Positions 34,720 through 44,038 of a DNA stretch of 64,000 bases are shown here, in pieces. Origin of the DNA: Pseudogracilibacillus sp037892545 (lineage in GTDB: Bacteria; Bacillota; Bacilli; Bacillales; Amphibacillaceae); assembly GCF_037892545.1 (NCBI RefSeq), contig NZ_JBBKBG010000001.1, positions 208,096 through 272,095 on the forward strand, in the 5' to 3' direction. The notes under the pieces were generated by a model. That model worked only from the letters and a program-made list of their open reading frames with translations, had not been told where the DNA came from and made no database searches. The first letter of the stretch is position 1; the number at the start of each line of letters is the position of its first letter. A program made the position numbers and the translations under genes.

Positions 34720-35826
34720 TTATAAAAATTGAAATGGATTCGTATTAATTGTTGATTCCATCACGGATAATGTTGGATATTTCGACTCTATATATGTTTT
34801 TGTTGCTTGTTTCATAATTTGTTCAATATAATGTCCTGCATCAATTAAATGAATTCCCATTTCCATTCCATCTTGTGCATGATGAAATGTTAAGTCTCCT
34901 GTTATATATACATCTGCCCCCATTTTTTGGGCAGCTGCAATATACTTCTCTCCACTACCACCTAACACAGCAACTTTTTGAATCGTAGCATGTACATCTC
35001 CAACTACTCTCACTTTTTCTAATCCATATGCAGTTTTCACTTTTTCCACAAAACTCATTAACGATTGCGGAGCATCTAATGTACCGATTCTACCTAAGCC
35101 AAATGCATGTCCCTTTTGCTGTAATGGATAGACATCATATGCAACTTCTTCGTATGGATGTGCTTGAAACATTGCTTGTAACACTTGTTGCATGTTATTT
35201 TCCGTCACAATTGTTTCCATTTTTATTTCATCTACAAATGTAAGTTCGTTTTTTGTACCAATATATGGATTTGTCCCTTCTAATGGTTTAAAGGTTCCTT
35301 GTCCCTCTTGACGGAATGTGCAGTGACTATAATTTCCAATATGTCCTGCACCAGCGTCACTTAGTGCATCTCTTAATTCAGTTTCATGTGTATTTGGAAC
35401 AAATATTACTAATTTATACAGTGCTTCTTCGTTAAAAGGGATAAAATTCTTTCGATTGGATATGTCTAATGCATCCAGTAATAAATCGTTGACACCACCT
35501 TCAGCGATATCTAAATTAGTATGTGCTGCATAAACTGTTATATTATGTTGGATTAACTTCTGAATCACTTTTCCCTTCGGCGTTGAAAAATCAATTTGTT
35601 TTATAGATTGAAACAATAATGGATGGTGTGCAATAATTAAATTCACATCATGACGTATCGCTTCATCCACAACATCGTTCGTTACGTCTAACGTAATTAA
35701 TACCTTTTTTGTTTCATCTTGTACATTTCCAACTTGTAACCCGACATTATCCCAATCATACGCTAAACTTTTTGGTGCCCATTTTTCTAAAGTTCTAAAA
35801 ACATGCTTATGTGTAATAGTACTCAT
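34720..35826 (-). CDS. yqfO: NIF3-like GTP cyclohydrolase I type 2 homolog YqfO
   Basis: A 368-residue NIF3 family protein with the inserted PII-like domain (about 130-235, KLVIFVPNTHETELRDAL) that marks the Bacillus/Staphylococcus form. Metal ligands appear in IIAHHPLLF, YAAHTNLD and DLTFHHAQDGM. ATG at 35826 follows GAGGAGGTCATACG and overlaps the trmK stop as ATGA. The function is unresolved despite the database name. Confidence 0.92.
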   Translation of the reverse strand: MSTITHKHVFRTLEKWAPKSLAYDWDNVGLQVGNVQDETKKVLITLDVTNDVVDEAIRHDVNLIIAHHPLLFQSIKQIDFSTPKGKVIQKLIQHNITVYAAHTNLDIAEGGVNDLLLDALDISNRKNFIPFNEEALYKLVIFVPNTHETELRDALSDAGAGHIGNYSHCTFRQEGQGTFKPLEGTNPYIGTKNELTFVDEIKMETIVTENNMQQVLQAMFQAHPYEEVAYDVYPLQQKGHAFGLGRIGTLDAPQSLMSFVEKVKTAYGLEKVRVVGDVHATIQKVAVLGGSGEKYIAAAQKMGADVYITGDLTFHHAQDGMEMGIHLIDAGHYIEQIMKQATKTYIESKYPTLSVMESTINTNPFQFL

Positions 35827-36518
35827 CGTATGACCTCCTCTATCCATCGTAAAGTTTTTTCATACTGATTTATTTTTTCCACATCTTTTTCTGTACTTTT
35901 ATTCATCTGATTTAAAATATATAAAACTTTATCCCGTTCTTTCGTCCACTTCTTTATGAACGTTGGTGATTTTTCTTGTAATAGTAATGGACCAAACATA
36001 TATTGTTTTTCATCTAATGGATGATTTTCTTCTCGCTCTGCAACAATCATTTCGTATATATGATTATTTTCTTCCATAATTTGTTCTTTTATAGGTATAA
36101 AACCTAATTCATGTAATGTTTTACGTACTATATATCCATTCGTATTAGGTTGGGCAATAATACGTGTAATATGTTCTAATTTATGTGCACCATCTTTTAA
36201 AATAGAAGCAATTAGTCCTCCACCCATTCCGGCGATAACGATTGCATCTACTTCATCTTGTTCAATCACTTCTAGTCCATTTCCTAACCGTACTTGTATT
36301 CGATCTGTTAATTCGTTTTCTTCTACTGTCTGTTTTGCACGCTCATAAGGACCTTTACTCACTTCACCGGCAATTGCTTGGACCGTTGGCTTTTGTAAGC
36401 AAATATACGACGGTAAATAGGCATGGTCGGATCCAATATCAGCAAAACACATATCTGAATCAATATATGTTGCAATTTGTTTTAATCTTTCTGATATTTG
36501 TTTAAAATTCTTCATCAT
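35823..36518 (-). CDS. trmK: tRNA (adenine(22)-N1)-methyltransferase TrmK
   Basis: A 231-residue class I methyltransferase; SAM motif ADIGSDHAYLP, second motif AIVIAGMGGG (NPPY-like position replaced by AGMGGG, typical of TrmK), C-terminal coiled coil. It makes m1A22 in bacterial tRNAs. AAAGGTGAACT precedes paired ATGs; either may start. It is translationally coupled to yqfO. The promoter TGGTATAAT lies about 55 bases upstream. Confidence 0.92.
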   Translation of the reverse strand: MMKNFKQISERLKQIATYIDSDMCFADIGSDHAYLPSYICLQKPTVQAIAGEVSKGPYERAKQTVEENELTDRIQVRLGNGLEVIEQDEVDAIVIAGMGGGLIASILKDGAHKLEHITRIIAQPNTNGYIVRKTLHELGFIPIKEQIMEENNHIYEMIVAEREENHPLDEKQYMFGPLLLQEKSPTFIKKWTKERDKVLYILNQMNKSTEKDVEKINQYEKTLRWIEEVIR

Positions 36519-36550
36519 AGTTCACCTTTTATTAGTAATTAAACGTAAAA

Positions 36551-36640
36551 AGAGGCTAGGACACCTATCACTATTATACCATAATCGATTCATGTTCTTT
36601 AAACATAATCGTTATTCTGTGATAATGTTGTCTAACCTCT
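36551..36640 (-). terminator. Long hairpin after cccA with the trmK promoter in its loop
   Basis: Arms AGAGGCTAGGACA / TGTCTAACCTCT plus inner TATCAC / GTGATA pair over 90 bases, ending in TTTTT on the minus strand. Inside, minus-strand TGGTATAAT (36573-36581) is an extended -10 pointing toward trmK. Confidence 0.6.
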
Positions 36641-36657
36641 CTAATATAATTTACATA

Positions 36658-37032
36658 TTATTTCATTTCGCTTAGCCATTCAGCTAGTAAATCTGCCTCT
36701 TCTGGCCCTACTAGTCCTGGTGGCATTGAACCTTGACCATTGTTAATGATATTTGCAATATCATCTGCTGAGTGGTCACTACCAACTTTTGTTAAGTCTG
36801 GTCCCATTGCTCCTGATAAGTCATCTCCGTGACAGCTCGCACATGAGTTCGCATAGACAGCTTCAGGATCGTCAGCTACTTCACCATCATTGTTCTCAGT
36901 AACTTCTTCACCGCCATTTTCTTCTGCTAAACGAATATCTTCACGTTGCTCAACGCCAATATAGAAAACGATAATCGCTGCAAAAATACCAACGACAGCA
37001 ATAATTCCAAATGGGAGAATGTTTTTCTTCAT
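36658..37032 (-). CDS. cccA: Membrane-anchored cytochrome c550
   Basis: A 124-residue protein: one N-terminal anchor (about 5-26), an acidic linker, and a monohaem c domain with C64-x-x-C67-H68 (NSCASCH) and axial Met103 (GSMPPG). It carries electrons outside the membrane toward oxidases. The location beside sigA matches B. subtilis cccA. Confidence 0.95.
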   Translation of the reverse strand: MKKNILPFGIIAVVGIFAAIIVFYIGVEQREDIRLAEENGGEEVTENNDGEVADDPEAVYANSCASCHGDDLSGAMGPDLTKVGSDHSADDIANIINNGQGSMPPGLVGPEEADLLAEWLSEMK

Positions 37033-37170
37033 TCGATGTTTCCTCCTTAAATAATATGATGATAAATATAATTATGTAAAGACAATATCTATTTTACTCG
37101 ATATTCGTCTTATATTAAAGTAATAATACATATGAGAGCTATTTTTTATAAAAAAACTCACAAAATAAAG

Positions 37171-37208
37171 GAATAATTTCATAATGAAAAGTCATTATGA
37201 AATTATTC
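37171..37208 (-). terminator. Terminator after sigA
   Basis: Perfect GAATAATTTCATAATGA / TCATTATGAAATTATTC stem, 4-base loop, overlapping the sigA stop codon; T-rich tail on the minus strand. Confidence 0.82.
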
Positions 37209-38312
37209 TAAGAAGTCCTTTAAACGTTTGCTACGACTAGGGTGACGTAGCTTTCTTAATGCTTTTGCTTCGATTTGACGAATCCGTTCTCTCGTTACTC
37301 CGAATACTTTACCAACTTCCTCTAAAGTTCTTGTACGACCATCATCTAAACCGAAACGTAAACGTAACACGTTTTCTTCACGATCTGTTAATGTATCAAG
37401 CACATCTTCTAATTGTTCTTTTAATAATTCGTATGCCGCATGATCTGATGGTGATACAGCTTCTTGGTCTTCAATAAAGTCACCTAAGTGTGAGTCATCT
37501 TCTTCTCCGATTGGCGTTTCTAACGAAACAGGTTCTTGAGCTATTTTTTGGATATCTCTTACTTTAGCAGGGGATAGTTCCATTTCTTTTCCAATTTCTT
37601 CTGGAGTTGGTTCACGCCCTAAGTCTTGTAATAGTTGACGCTGAACTCTAATTAACTTATTGATTGTTTCAACCATATGCACTGGGATACGAATCGTTCT
37701 AGCTTGGTCTGCAATCGCACGTGTAATTGCCTGACGAATCCACCAAGTTGCATACGTACTAAATTTAAACCCTTTTTCATGGTCAAACTTTTCAACAGCT
37801 TTAATTAATCCCATATTTCCTTCTTGAATTAAGTCTAAAAAGAGCATTCCACGTCCAACATAGCGTTTCGCAATACTTACAACTAGTCGTAAGTTTGCTT
37901 CTGCCAGTTGTCTACTTGCTTCTTCATCGCCTTCCTTAATACGTTTTGCTAAAGCAACTTCTTCTTCAGCAGTTAACAAATCGACGCGACCAATCTCTTT
38001 TAAATACATACGTACAGGGTCATTTATTTTTACACCTAAAGGTACACTTAAATCACGTAAATCAGCTTCAGTTGAAAGCTCTTTTTCTAATTCTTCTTCA
38101 TCGACATCACCGATGACTTCGATTCCTTGTTCTTCCAACTGCTCATAAAATTCATCGATTTGTTCAGGCTCGATTTCAAACGTAGAAAGTCGGTCTGCAA
38201 CATCTTCGTATGCTAACGCACCTGATTTCTTACCTGTTTCTAATAATTCCTCTTTCACTTGTTCCAATGTTTGATCATTGTCCGCTGTTTGTGGAGTTTT
38301 ATTATCAGACAT
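37203..38312 (-). CDS. sigA: Housekeeping sigma factor (sigma-A)
   Basis: A 369-residue group 1 sigma factor. Region 1.1 (about 10-75), region 1.2 (DPVRMYLKEIG), region 2 with DLIQEGNMGLIKAVEKFD and the -10 recognition YATWWIRQAITRAI, region 3 (RIPVHMVETINK) and region 4 helix-turn-helix (LEEVGKVFGVTRERIRQIEA). It lies 29 bases downstream of dnaG, the classic dnaG-rpoD macromolecular synthesis operon; rpsU sits elsewhere (56319). Confidence 0.98.
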   Translation of the reverse strand: MSDNKTPQTADNDQTLEQVKEELLETGKKSGALAYEDVADRLSTFEIEPEQIDEFYEQLEEQGIEVIGDVDEEELEKELSTEADLRDLSVPLGVKINDPVRMYLKEIGRVDLLTAEEEVALAKRIKEGDEEASRQLAEANLRLVVSIAKRYVGRGMLFLDLIQEGNMGLIKAVEKFDHEKGFKFSTYATWWIRQAITRAIADQARTIRIPVHMVETINKLIRVQRQLLQDLGREPTPEEIGKEMELSPAKVRDIQKIAQEPVSLETPIGEEDDSHLGDFIEDQEAVSPSDHAAYELLKEQLEDVLDTLTDREENVLRLRFGLDDGRTRTLEEVGKVFGVTRERIRQIEAKALRKLRHPSRSKRLKDFLE

Positions 38313-38341
38313 TAGCCAATCCCTCCTAAATATGCTCTACC

Positions 38342-40135
38342 TTACATTTTTAACTGTTTTTGAATATTGAGTATTTCCAAGCCAATTTTCGCTGCTAAAA
38401 TTGGGTCTTTTTCTTCCTTCTGTTTACGTTTTAAAGAACGTAAATAGTCCCCATTTGACACTTCCTTTTGAATCGTCATGATATAATCATTTAATTCTGC
38501 ATCAGATATGGTGTCATTTACTTCGATCATCGCTATTTCTGTTAGCAATTGTTTTATATGTTCATCTGATATTTTATCAAAGAGCTCACTAACAGATACT
38601 TCCCCATATTCCTCAAATAATCCATATACATGTGTTAAAATGACTCGATGTGCTTCTTGAGTAAATTGGACACCTAGTTCTTGTTGTACTTTTGAAACGA
38701 TGTATGGATGATGAAACATAAGTGCAATGAGTTGTCTTTCGGCACGAATATGTGCTCGCAAAGTCCTTTGTCTTACCGGTGCTGTAACTGTAGTATCACT
38801 ATAATTATTCACGTTATCCATATTATTTCGTTTCATTCGATTTTTATGGGTATTTATATCATGATGAATAATATCTGTCGATAGATTGAACTCATCTGCA
38901 AGCTCTTTTACGTAATATTCCCGTTCGATGGGACTTTCAACCGTTGCAAGTGCTTTTGTTATATGTTCTACATAAGTTATTCTTTCACTATCTACAGCTA
39001 AATTAAAATCTTTTCGTTTATACGTCATATAGAACTTCATAAATGTATCACTTACATCTAATACATCCCTTTGAAACGCTTCTCCCCCATATTGACGTAT
39101 ATAATCATCTGGATCTAACCCATCACGCATTGTTGCAATTCTTACATTCGTCCCATTTCTTTGAAACATAACCGCTGACTCATATGCCGCTTTGAGCCCC
39201 GCGTCATCTGAGTCATAACATAATGTTACTTGGTTAACATATCGTTTGATCAATTTCACCTGTGATTCTGATAATGCTGTCCCTAATGTTGCAACCCCAT
39301 TTTTAATACCAGCTTGATATGCTTGAATAACATCCATGTACCCTTCGAAAATAATCACACTATTTTGCTTTCGTATATGATTTTTTGCTAAATCAAAATT
39401 GTAAAATAGTTGACCCTTATGAAATAATTCATGTTCCTTGCTGTTTAAATATTTTGGTTGTTCACCATGGATTGCTCGTCCACCAAATGCAACTGTTTTT
39501 CCTAAATGATTTTTAATCGGAAAAATGACACGATTACGAAAAATATCATTGAAATGAACGTTGTCTGACGTCGATAATAAACCCGCTTTTACTAAAAACT
39601 GTAAATGGAATCCTTTCTCTTCTAAAAATTCCGTTGTAAATTTACTATCTGCTGGAGCAAATCCAAGCTGGAATTGTTGTATAGTTTCATCTGAAATACT
39701 TCGATCCTTTAAATAGGACAGTGCTTCCTTTCCATCTTCCGCATACTTTAATAGATGGTGATAAAACTTTGTCAGCCATTCATGTGCTTCTAAGTTAGCA
39801 GTTTGTTCTTCCGACATAGAAGAACGTGTCATGGGCGCTTCTGGCAAAGAAATATGTACCCGTTCTGCTAAAAATTGCACTGCTTCTATAAAGGTAAATG
39901 TTTCTTTTTCCATTAAAAAATTAAATACATTTCCACTCTTCCCACATCCAAAACAATGAAAAAACTGTTTTTCTTTCACAACAGAAAACGAAGGTGATTT
40001 CTCATCATGAAATGGACAAAGCCCGAAATAGTTTTTCCCTTGTTTCTTTAACTGAACGTATTCACCAATGACTTCGACAATATCATTTTCATTTCGAATT
40101 TGATCAATCAGTTCATCAGGTAAACCATTTGCCAT
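38342..40135 (-). CDS. dnaG: DNA primase
   Basis: A 597-residue primase. Zinc-binding domain CPFHDEKSPSF...HCFGCGKSGN (C-H-C-C), RNA polymerase core with TOPRIM motif IIFEGYMDVIQAY and catalytic acidic CYDSDDAG, and the C-terminal helicase-binding domain from about 440. ATG at 40135 is chosen because GGTGATATAC precedes it; an upstream in-frame start nine bases earlier overlaps that site. Confidence 0.97.
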   Translation of the reverse strand: MANGLPDELIDQIRNENDIVEVIGEYVQLKKQGKNYFGLCPFHDEKSPSFSVVKEKQFFHCFGCGKSGNVFNFLMEKETFTFIEAVQFLAERVHISLPEAPMTRSSMSEEQTANLEAHEWLTKFYHHLLKYAEDGKEALSYLKDRSISDETIQQFQLGFAPADSKFTTEFLEEKGFHLQFLVKAGLLSTSDNVHFNDIFRNRVIFPIKNHLGKTVAFGGRAIHGEQPKYLNSKEHELFHKGQLFYNFDLAKNHIRKQNSVIIFEGYMDVIQAYQAGIKNGVATLGTALSESQVKLIKRYVNQVTLCYDSDDAGLKAAYESAVMFQRNGTNVRIATMRDGLDPDDYIRQYGGEAFQRDVLDVSDTFMKFYMTYKRKDFNLAVDSERITYVEHITKALATVESPIEREYYVKELADEFNLSTDIIHHDINTHKNRMKRNNMDNVNNYSDTTVTAPVRQRTLRAHIRAERQLIALMFHHPYIVSKVQQELGVQFTQEAHRVILTHVYGLFEEYGEVSVSELFDKISDEHIKQLLTEIAMIEVNDTISDAELNDYIMTIQKEVSNGDYLRSLKRKQKEEKDPILAAKIGLEILNIQKQLKM

Positions 40136-40223
40136 GTATATCACCTAAAAACGTATCTAATATATATATTCTATATGCATGCTAAAAGTCCTTCATTTTT
40201 CGACATTGTTTTTATAAACTATC

Positions 40224-40267
40224 GAAAAAAAATAACCTTCTTTATTTTTCCGCTATATTAAAGAAGG
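40224..40267 (-). terminator. Terminator after ppsR
   Basis: CCTTCTTTA / TAAAGAAGG stem, 14-base loop, followed on the minus strand by TTATTTTTTTTCG; about 110 bases after the ppsR stop in the 243-base gap before dnaG. Confidence 0.75.
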
Positions 40268-40378
40268 AGTATGCACATATATCGTATTCTTTATCTTCCC
40301 TTTTTTTATAAAAGACAAACATATATACGATGTACAACATAGTATTATAGTATATATACCATATATAATCTAGTTTTT

Positions 40379-41188
40379 TTAATTATTTTTAGTTTCTATC
40401 ATTTGTAAAATAATATTTGCTGTTTCTTCTACTGCTTTATGTGACACATCGATAACTTTACAACCTATTTTTTCGATTAGTTCATCAAAATATTGTAATT
40501 CTTCTTCAATACGTTGGAATGTTGCATATGCAGCATGGTCTCCGAGACCAAGTGCCTTTAAACGTTCTTTTCGTATTTCATTTAATTTATGTGGGCTAAT
40601 TCTTAAACCGATACACTTCGATTTATCAATTCGAAATAATTCTTCCGGTGGTACGACTTCCGGGACAATTGGTACATTTGCTACTTTCAGGCGTTTATGT
40701 GCTAAATATTGTGATAATGGCGTTTTCGATGTACGTGATACACCAATTAAGACGACATCCGCTCTAGCAATACCACGTGGGTCGCGTCCATCGTCATAAC
40801 GAACAGCAAATTCAATTGCCTCGATACGTTTAAAATAATCTTGATCTAATTTATACACCAATCCTGGTTCATGTCGTGGTTCATGATTAAACGTCCGTTC
40901 CATTGCATCCATCATCGGTCCCATAATATCAATTGCTTCTACGCCCATTTTTGCTGCCTGTTTTGACATATATCTTCGTAAATTTGGATCTACTAAAGTA
41001 TATCCAATAATACCTGATTCTTCTTTTACAAGTTCTAATGTTTCATCAATCGTAATCGTATCTTCTACATACGGGACACGCTGAATTTTATAATTTCCAT
41101 TTGTAAATTGACTTAAACCTGCTTTAATCACAAGTTCGGCTGTTTCTCCAACCGAATCAGAAAGAACATATACTGTTGGATTATTCAT
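40379..41188 (-). CDS. ppsR: PPDK regulatory protein / PEP synthetase regulatory protein (DUF299)
   Basis: A 269-residue bifunctional serine/threonine kinase and Pi-dependent phosphorylase family member (DUF299, YqfL). P-loop-like GVSRTSKTPLS and DVVLIG are conserved. The family toggles pyruvate phosphate dikinase or PEP synthetase; no target gene is in the window. It lies 18 bases downstream of ccpN, as in B. subtilis, linking both to gluconeogenic control. Confidence 0.93.
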   Translation of the reverse strand: MNNPTVYVLSDSVGETAELVIKAGLSQFTNGNYKIQRVPYVEDTITIDETLELVKEESGIIGYTLVDPNLRRYMSKQAAKMGVEAIDIMGPMMDAMERTFNHEPRHEPGLVYKLDQDYFKRIEAIEFAVRYDDGRDPRGIARADVVLIGVSRTSKTPLSQYLAHKRLKVANVPIVPEVVPPEELFRIDKSKCIGLRISPHKLNEIRKERLKALGLGDHAAYATFQRIEEELQYFDELIEKIGCKVIDVSHKAVEETANIILQMIETKNN

Positions 41189-41206
41189 GAATTATCCCTC
41201 GTTTCA

Positions 41207-41830
41207 TTATTCATCTAAGATTAACTCTACAAATGCCTTCGTTACATTCGTTTTCGTAATACGTCCAACCACTTGTAAACCTTTTGTATTTTGTTTTACA
41301 ACTGGTAAACCATCAATCTGTTTATCAATTAATTTTTTAGCAGTTTCAATTAATAAATCATCACTATAACAAACTGTAATGTTCGGCATCCTTGTCATTA
41401 TAATATGAACTGGTAAACTATTTAAATCTTGGTTTCCAATACTAGCGCGTAATAAATCTTTTCTCGATAAAACACCTGATAAACAATGGTCTTCATTTAC
41501 GACAAACAATGTACCGACATCACCTAAAAACATCGCAGAAATTGCTTCATATACGGAAACATCTTCTTTTACTACGACTGGAACAGACTGAAAATCACTC
41601 ACTTTAAACTGTTTTATTTTTTCTGTCAGAAGTTCTGATCCACTTTTTCCAGTAAAAAAATACCCTACTCTTGGTCTCGCTTCTAGATAACCTGCCATTG
41701 TTAAAATTGCTAGATCTGGACGTAAAGTGGCACGGGATAAATTTAATTTATCGGCAATTTGTTCCCCAGTGATCGGTTCATTTTCTTTTACGATTTGTAC
41801 AATCGTTTCTTGTCTCTCTGATAATTCCAC
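41207..41830 (-). CDS. ccpN: Gluconeogenesis repressor CcpN
   Basis: A 207-residue protein with an N-terminal helix-turn-helix (LSERQETIVQIVKE, ITGEQIADKLNLSRATLRPD) and two CBS domains (about 80-135 and 145-205). CcpN represses gapB and pckA in response to ATP/ADP. The start is GTG at 41830, preceded by TAGGTGGTGG; the longer reading lacks a site. An eight-base-pair hairpin (41859-41882) lies just upstream in the leader. Confidence 0.93.
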   Translation of the reverse strand: MELSERQETIVQIVKENEPITGEQIADKLNLSRATLRPDLAILTMAGYLEARPRVGYFFTGKSGSELLTEKIKQFKVSDFQSVPVVVKEDVSVYEAISAMFLGDVGTLFVVNEDHCLSGVLSRKDLLRASIGNQDLNSLPVHIIMTRMPNITVCYSDDLLIETAKKLIDKQIDGLPVVKQNTKGLQVVGRITKTNVTKAFVELILDE

Positions 41831-41968
41831 TTTTCCACCACCTATAAGATAGTAATGAGGTTGGATCAAACATTATCCAACCCCAAAAATCTTTCTACGA
41901 AAATGTATTACATATAGATAGTATATAATGATTCGCTGTAAAAGAAAACGAGTCATTCATATTTATTA

Positions 41969-44038
41969 TCATTGATGTTGTTTCCACTCAATTAACGTAA
42001 CATCTGCAAACTGTTTAATCAAATTGGAAATGGCATGAATTAAAGCTAAACGGTTCTCTTTTACTTTTTCATCTTCCGCCATAACCATATTATGATCAAA
42101 GAAATCATTAATTGGAGTAGATAATGCAGAAAGCGTGTCTAATGCTTCTGCCACTTCTTCGTTATTCATTTGTGTATGAAAGGTTTCACGAACATCTATA
42201 TATGTTTCGTATAATTTTCTTTCAGAATCTGTTTCAAACAATGTTTCATCTATGTTCGTTTGTTCATGCTTTTTACCTAAATTCATTACTCGTGTAAAGG
42301 ATTCCTCAATTTGTTTAAATGAATGATCTTGGCGTTTTAAAGATAATAATCTTGCTTTATGGATTTTTACTAATAAGTTACCAATACCATCTGCTAATAC
42401 AGCTTGTACGACGTCTGATTCAATTCCACGATCAGCTAAAATGTACGCAGCTCTATTTTTGAAGAATTGAATAATTTCTTCACGAATATCTTCTACCGTT
42501 ACTCCGTATTGTTCACAAACTTTATGCACCAATTCCTCGATTGGTACATTCCATTTCTGTTCTAATAAAATACGTAAAATTCCTATCGCCTGTCTTCTTA
42601 GTCCTAGTGGATCCTGTGAACTAGATGGAATTAATCCGACAGAAATACAACCAATAATTGTATCTAATTTATCGGCGATACTGATGATCGATCCAACTTT
42701 AGTTTCTGGTAAGGCACCACCAGCTGAAGTAGGTAAATAATGTTCACGAATTGCGGTTGCTACAACATCTGATTCCCCAAAGTGCTTCGCATATTTTTCT
42801 CCCATTATTCCTTGTAATTCTGGGAATTCATTTACCATATCTGTCACTAAATCAAACTTACATATTTCTGCTGCACGAACAACTTCCTTTTGTTCTTCTG
42901 CTGTTAACCCAACTTTTTCGGCTAAGTATGTCGCTATATTTTTCACTTTTTTCGTTTTTTCATACACCGTTCCAATTTTTTCCTGGAACACAACTGTTTT
43001 TAATTTTTCATTATAAAATTCAATCGAATGTTTCCGATCTTCTTCAAAGAAAAAGGCACCATCTGCAAGACGAGCACGTAATACTTTTTCATTTCCTTTT
43101 ATGACATTATCAATTGCATGGTTATTTCCATTACGTACACTTACAAAGTATGGTAGCAATTCGTTCGTCTCTTTGTTCTTAACAGGAAAATAACGTTGAT
43201 GTTCTTTCATCGATGTAATTAGTACTTCTTCTGGAATAGCTAAGTAAGCTTCATCAAACGACCCATAAAACGCTTGAGGATATTCCACTAAGTTACGTAC
43301 TTCATTTAATAATTCCTTATCCATTTCTATAGTGAACTTCGCCTTTTCTTCTAACGCTTTTAATTGTTCTACAATTAGTTTTTCACGCTTCATTGGGTTG
43401 ACAATGACGAAGTTTTCTTCTAGTGCTTGCTCATATTCTGATGGCGAAGTTAATGTTACTTCACTACCTAAAAATCGATGACCTCTCGTTGTATTACTGG
43501 ATGTAACATTTGCAACGTCAAACGGGATGACTTCATCATTATATAACGCAACAATCCAACGAATTGGTCTTGCAAAGCGAAATGAGCCACTACCCCAACG
43601 CATCGTTTGGGGAAAAGGAATAGAAGAAATAATTTGTTTAAATTCAGGCAGAATTTCTTTCGTTGCTTTCTGCTCAGACACTTTTTCAACAAAGATATAT
43701 GTTTGTCCCTTCATTTCCTTCGTATAAATATCTTCTGTGTTTTTTCCTTGTCCTTTTACAAAACCTATTGCTGCTTTGGACCAATTTCCTTCTTCATCTT
43801 GTGCAATTTTCATCTGTGGTCCACGTACTTCTTCTTTCACAACTTCTTGTTTTTCTGCAATATTTTCAATCATTACCGCTAAACGTCTAGGTGTCGCAAA
43901 TGTTTTCATTGCTTCAAATTGAATATTTTTTTCACGTAACCATTTTGTAGTACGATCTAATAATTGCTTCTCCGCTTCATCAATAAATCTTGCCGGTAAT
44001 TCTTCGATTCCAATTTCAAATAAAACATTACTACTCAT
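41969..44038 (-). CDS. glyS: Glycyl-tRNA synthetase beta subunit
   Basis: A 689-residue tRNA-binding beta subunit of the alpha2-beta2 GlyRS. N-terminal FEIGIEELPARF, central HD-like domain (EYPQAFYGSF, KFDLVTDMVNEFPELQG) and C-terminal anticodon-binding DALR-like domain. Its ATG lies within the last codons of glyQ (8-base overlap). Expression is governed by the shared T-box leader. Confidence 0.97.
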   Translation of the reverse strand: MSSNVLFEIGIEELPARFIDEAEKQLLDRTTKWLREKNIQFEAMKTFATPRRLAVMIENIAEKQEVVKEEVRGPQMKIAQDEEGNWSKAAIGFVKGQGKNTEDIYTKEMKGQTYIFVEKVSEQKATKEILPEFKQIISSIPFPQTMRWGSGSFRFARPIRWIVALYNDEVIPFDVANVTSSNTTRGHRFLGSEVTLTSPSEYEQALEENFVIVNPMKREKLIVEQLKALEEKAKFTIEMDKELLNEVRNLVEYPQAFYGSFDEAYLAIPEEVLITSMKEHQRYFPVKNKETNELLPYFVSVRNGNNHAIDNVIKGNEKVLRARLADGAFFFEEDRKHSIEFYNEKLKTVVFQEKIGTVYEKTKKVKNIATYLAEKVGLTAEEQKEVVRAAEICKFDLVTDMVNEFPELQGIMGEKYAKHFGESDVVATAIREHYLPTSAGGALPETKVGSIISIADKLDTIIGCISVGLIPSSSQDPLGLRRQAIGILRILLEQKWNVPIEELVHKVCEQYGVTVEDIREEIIQFFKNRAAYILADRGIESDVVQAVLADGIGNLLVKIHKARLLSLKRQDHSFKQIEESFTRVMNLGKKHEQTNIDETLFETDSERKLYETYIDVRETFHTQMNNEEVAEALDTLSALSTPINDFFDHNMVMAEDEKVKENRLALIHAISNLIKQFADVTLIEWKQHQ

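Noticed and set aside
42751..43104. Plus-strand frame of 117 codons inside glyS
   Set aside because: Antisense shadow of a well-conserved gene; Leu/His-rich composition and no start signals.
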